Shown here piece by piece: positions 7,240 to 7,863 of a stretch of DNA of 7,863 bases. Position 1 is the first letter of the stretch. Each line of letters opens with the position of its first letter. The stretch is taken from positions 1 to 7,863 of the forward strand of contig SBHH01000342.1 of NCBI GenBank assembly GCA_006226265.1. Reading direction: 5' to 3'. The stretch comes from Alphaproteobacteria bacterium. Lineage in GTDB: Bacteria > Pseudomonadota > Alphaproteobacteria > Sneathiellales > Sneathiellaceae. The position numbers and the translations under genes are program-made. The notes beneath the pieces were generated by a model. That model made no database searches. It saw nothing but the letters and a program-made list of their open reading frames with translations, and was not told where the DNA came from.

Positions 7240-7560
7240 CTATTTTTCCGGATTTTCGTAAATGACAATTTCATCCGGATGAGCGAGCCCCAGAACTTCC
7301 CGCGCCCGTTCTTCCAGCATATCAAGATCGAGATTCTCCGGCCGAAGCAACGAGACACGCTTCTCAAGCCGCGCCCGCTCCATTTCCGTCACCTGGTACT
7401 CAGCTTCCGCCTTATTGATCTGGTGCTGCAGCTTCAGATAAGCAAACAGGCCGCGATCCCCTTCAACAAGGTGATAGCTGAAATAGGCGGCGATCAGGAT
7501 GCCGAAAATCGGCCCAGCACTCGCCCTTACCCGCTTGCGAATTTCATGGTTAATGTTCAT
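7240..7560 (-). CDS. ftsB: FtsB/DivIC-family septum formation protein
   Basis: A 106-residue bitopic membrane protein of the FtsB/DivIC family. In characterised bacteria it forms the FtsQLB division complex that licenses septal peptidoglycan synthesis. A short basic N terminus (RKRVR, 8-12) precedes a single membrane span (about 16-32, GPIFGILIAAYFSYHLV), giving the expected cytoplasm-in, periplasm-out topology. A heptad-like coiled coil follows (about 42-72, rich in Leu, Glu, Lys and Arg), then the conserved end LDMLEERAREVLGLAHPDEIVIY (79-101). Length fits the family. The ATG at 7560 has only a weak GGAAA very close to it, and no better in-frame start is seen. The position between eno and pdhA is the standard alphaproteobacterial arrangement and supports the assignment. 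FtsL, which shares this architecture, is normally found in the mraW/ftsI cluster instead. Confidence 0.88.
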   Translation of the reverse strand: MNINHEIRKRVRASAGPIFGILIAAYFSYHLVEGDRGLFAYLKLQHQINKAEAEYQVTEMERARLEKRVSLLRPENLDLDMLEERAREVLGLAHPDEIVIYENPEK

Positions 7561-7566
7561 TTTCCG

Positions 7567-7595
7567 AGTGAATCAAAATCAGACCTTCAGGTCAA
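7567..7595 (-). promoter_or_regulatory. Candidate ftsB promoter with overlapping half-site and GANTC
   Basis: On the minus strand, TTGACC (7590-7595) and TTCACT (7567-7572) are separated by exactly 17 bases. A promoter is needed here because a strong terminator lies just upstream. The -35 box overlaps the palindrome GACCTTCAGGTC (7582-7593) and a TCAACTTAA half-site (7592-7600, plus strand) that matches the pdhA operators at 8 of 9 bases. The -10 overlaps a GAATC (7570-7574), a CcrM-type GANTC site. The -10 is poor, and it would place the start at or next to the ATG. Confidence 0.35.
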
Positions 7596-7632
7596 CTTAA
7601 ATATCGGAAAAAATATATAGGGCGGCTCGCCG

Positions 7633-7658
7633 AAAAACGGGGGCCTGAAACGCCCCCG
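7633..7658 (-). terminator. Rho-independent terminator of enolase
   Basis: On the minus strand, CGGGGGC (7652-7658) pairs perfectly with GCCCCCG (7638-7644) around a 7-base loop and is followed by TTTTT (7633-7637). It sits about 29 bases past the enolase stop. A further small GGCG-AGC-CGCC hairpin (7621-7631), then an AT-rich run, may act as a backup. This separates eno transcription from ftsB. Confidence 0.88.
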
Positions 7659-7686
7659 CCCTGCCCTGATTCCCGAGCTTCCGAAA

Positions 7687-7863
<177 letters not shown>

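Noticed and set aside
7158..7367. Minus-strand open frame of 69 codons overlapping the end of ftsB
   Set aside because: It is an out-of-frame shadow of ftsB extending into AT-rich sequence, with low-complexity aromatic and basic residues and no start signal.
7186..7620. Plus-strand open frame of 144 codons over ftsB
   Set aside because: It is antisense to the well-supported ftsB, has no family features, and starts in AT-rich noncoding sequence.

Overview
This window is a core-metabolism locus from an alphaproteobacterium. The evidence is the gene order enolase - ftsB - pdhA - pdhB - pdhC - lpdA - lipA - RatA/Coq10-type gene, a pyruvate dehydrogenase E1-beta subunit carrying its own N-terminal lipoyl domain, a Lys/Ser/Thr-rich tail on E1-alpha, and a GC-rich coding background. 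I cannot place it to genus. All complete genes are on the minus strand. Only the partial CinA-family gene at the left edge is on the plus strand, and it ends tail-to-tail with the last minus-strand gene.

Layout, in the direction of minus-strand transcription (right to left): the last 58 codons of enolase (7687-7863) end at a strong intrinsic terminator (7633-7658). A 126-base gap leads to ftsB (7240-7560), a short septum-formation protein. A 279-base gap follows, whose 7061-7160 section is only 22% G+C. It is packed with inverted and direct repeats built on TTAACTTAA/TTAAGTTAA, and it ends in a possibly structured leader in front of pdhA. Then come pdhA, pdhB, pdhC and lpdA with gaps of 30, 11 and 10 bases, lipA after 61 bases containing a hairpin, and the RatA/Coq10-family gene after 30 bases.

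Functionally, pdhA/pdhB (E1), pdhC (E2) and lpdA (E3) encode the whole pyruvate dehydrogenase complex. lipA encodes the enzyme that inserts sulfur to make the lipoyl group needed on the E1-beta and E2 lipoyl domains. Enolase lies two steps upstream in glycolysis. The last gene belongs to the START-like family that binds ubiquinone, so the locus runs from lower glycolysis through acetyl-CoA production to respiration.

I see no phage, insertion sequence, CRISPR, RNA gene or obviously new gene system. The best candidate for something undescribed is the cluster of TTAACTTAA-type sites upstream of pdhA, with one similar half-site over the candidate ftsB promoter. It looks like an operator array for a regulator not encoded in this window.
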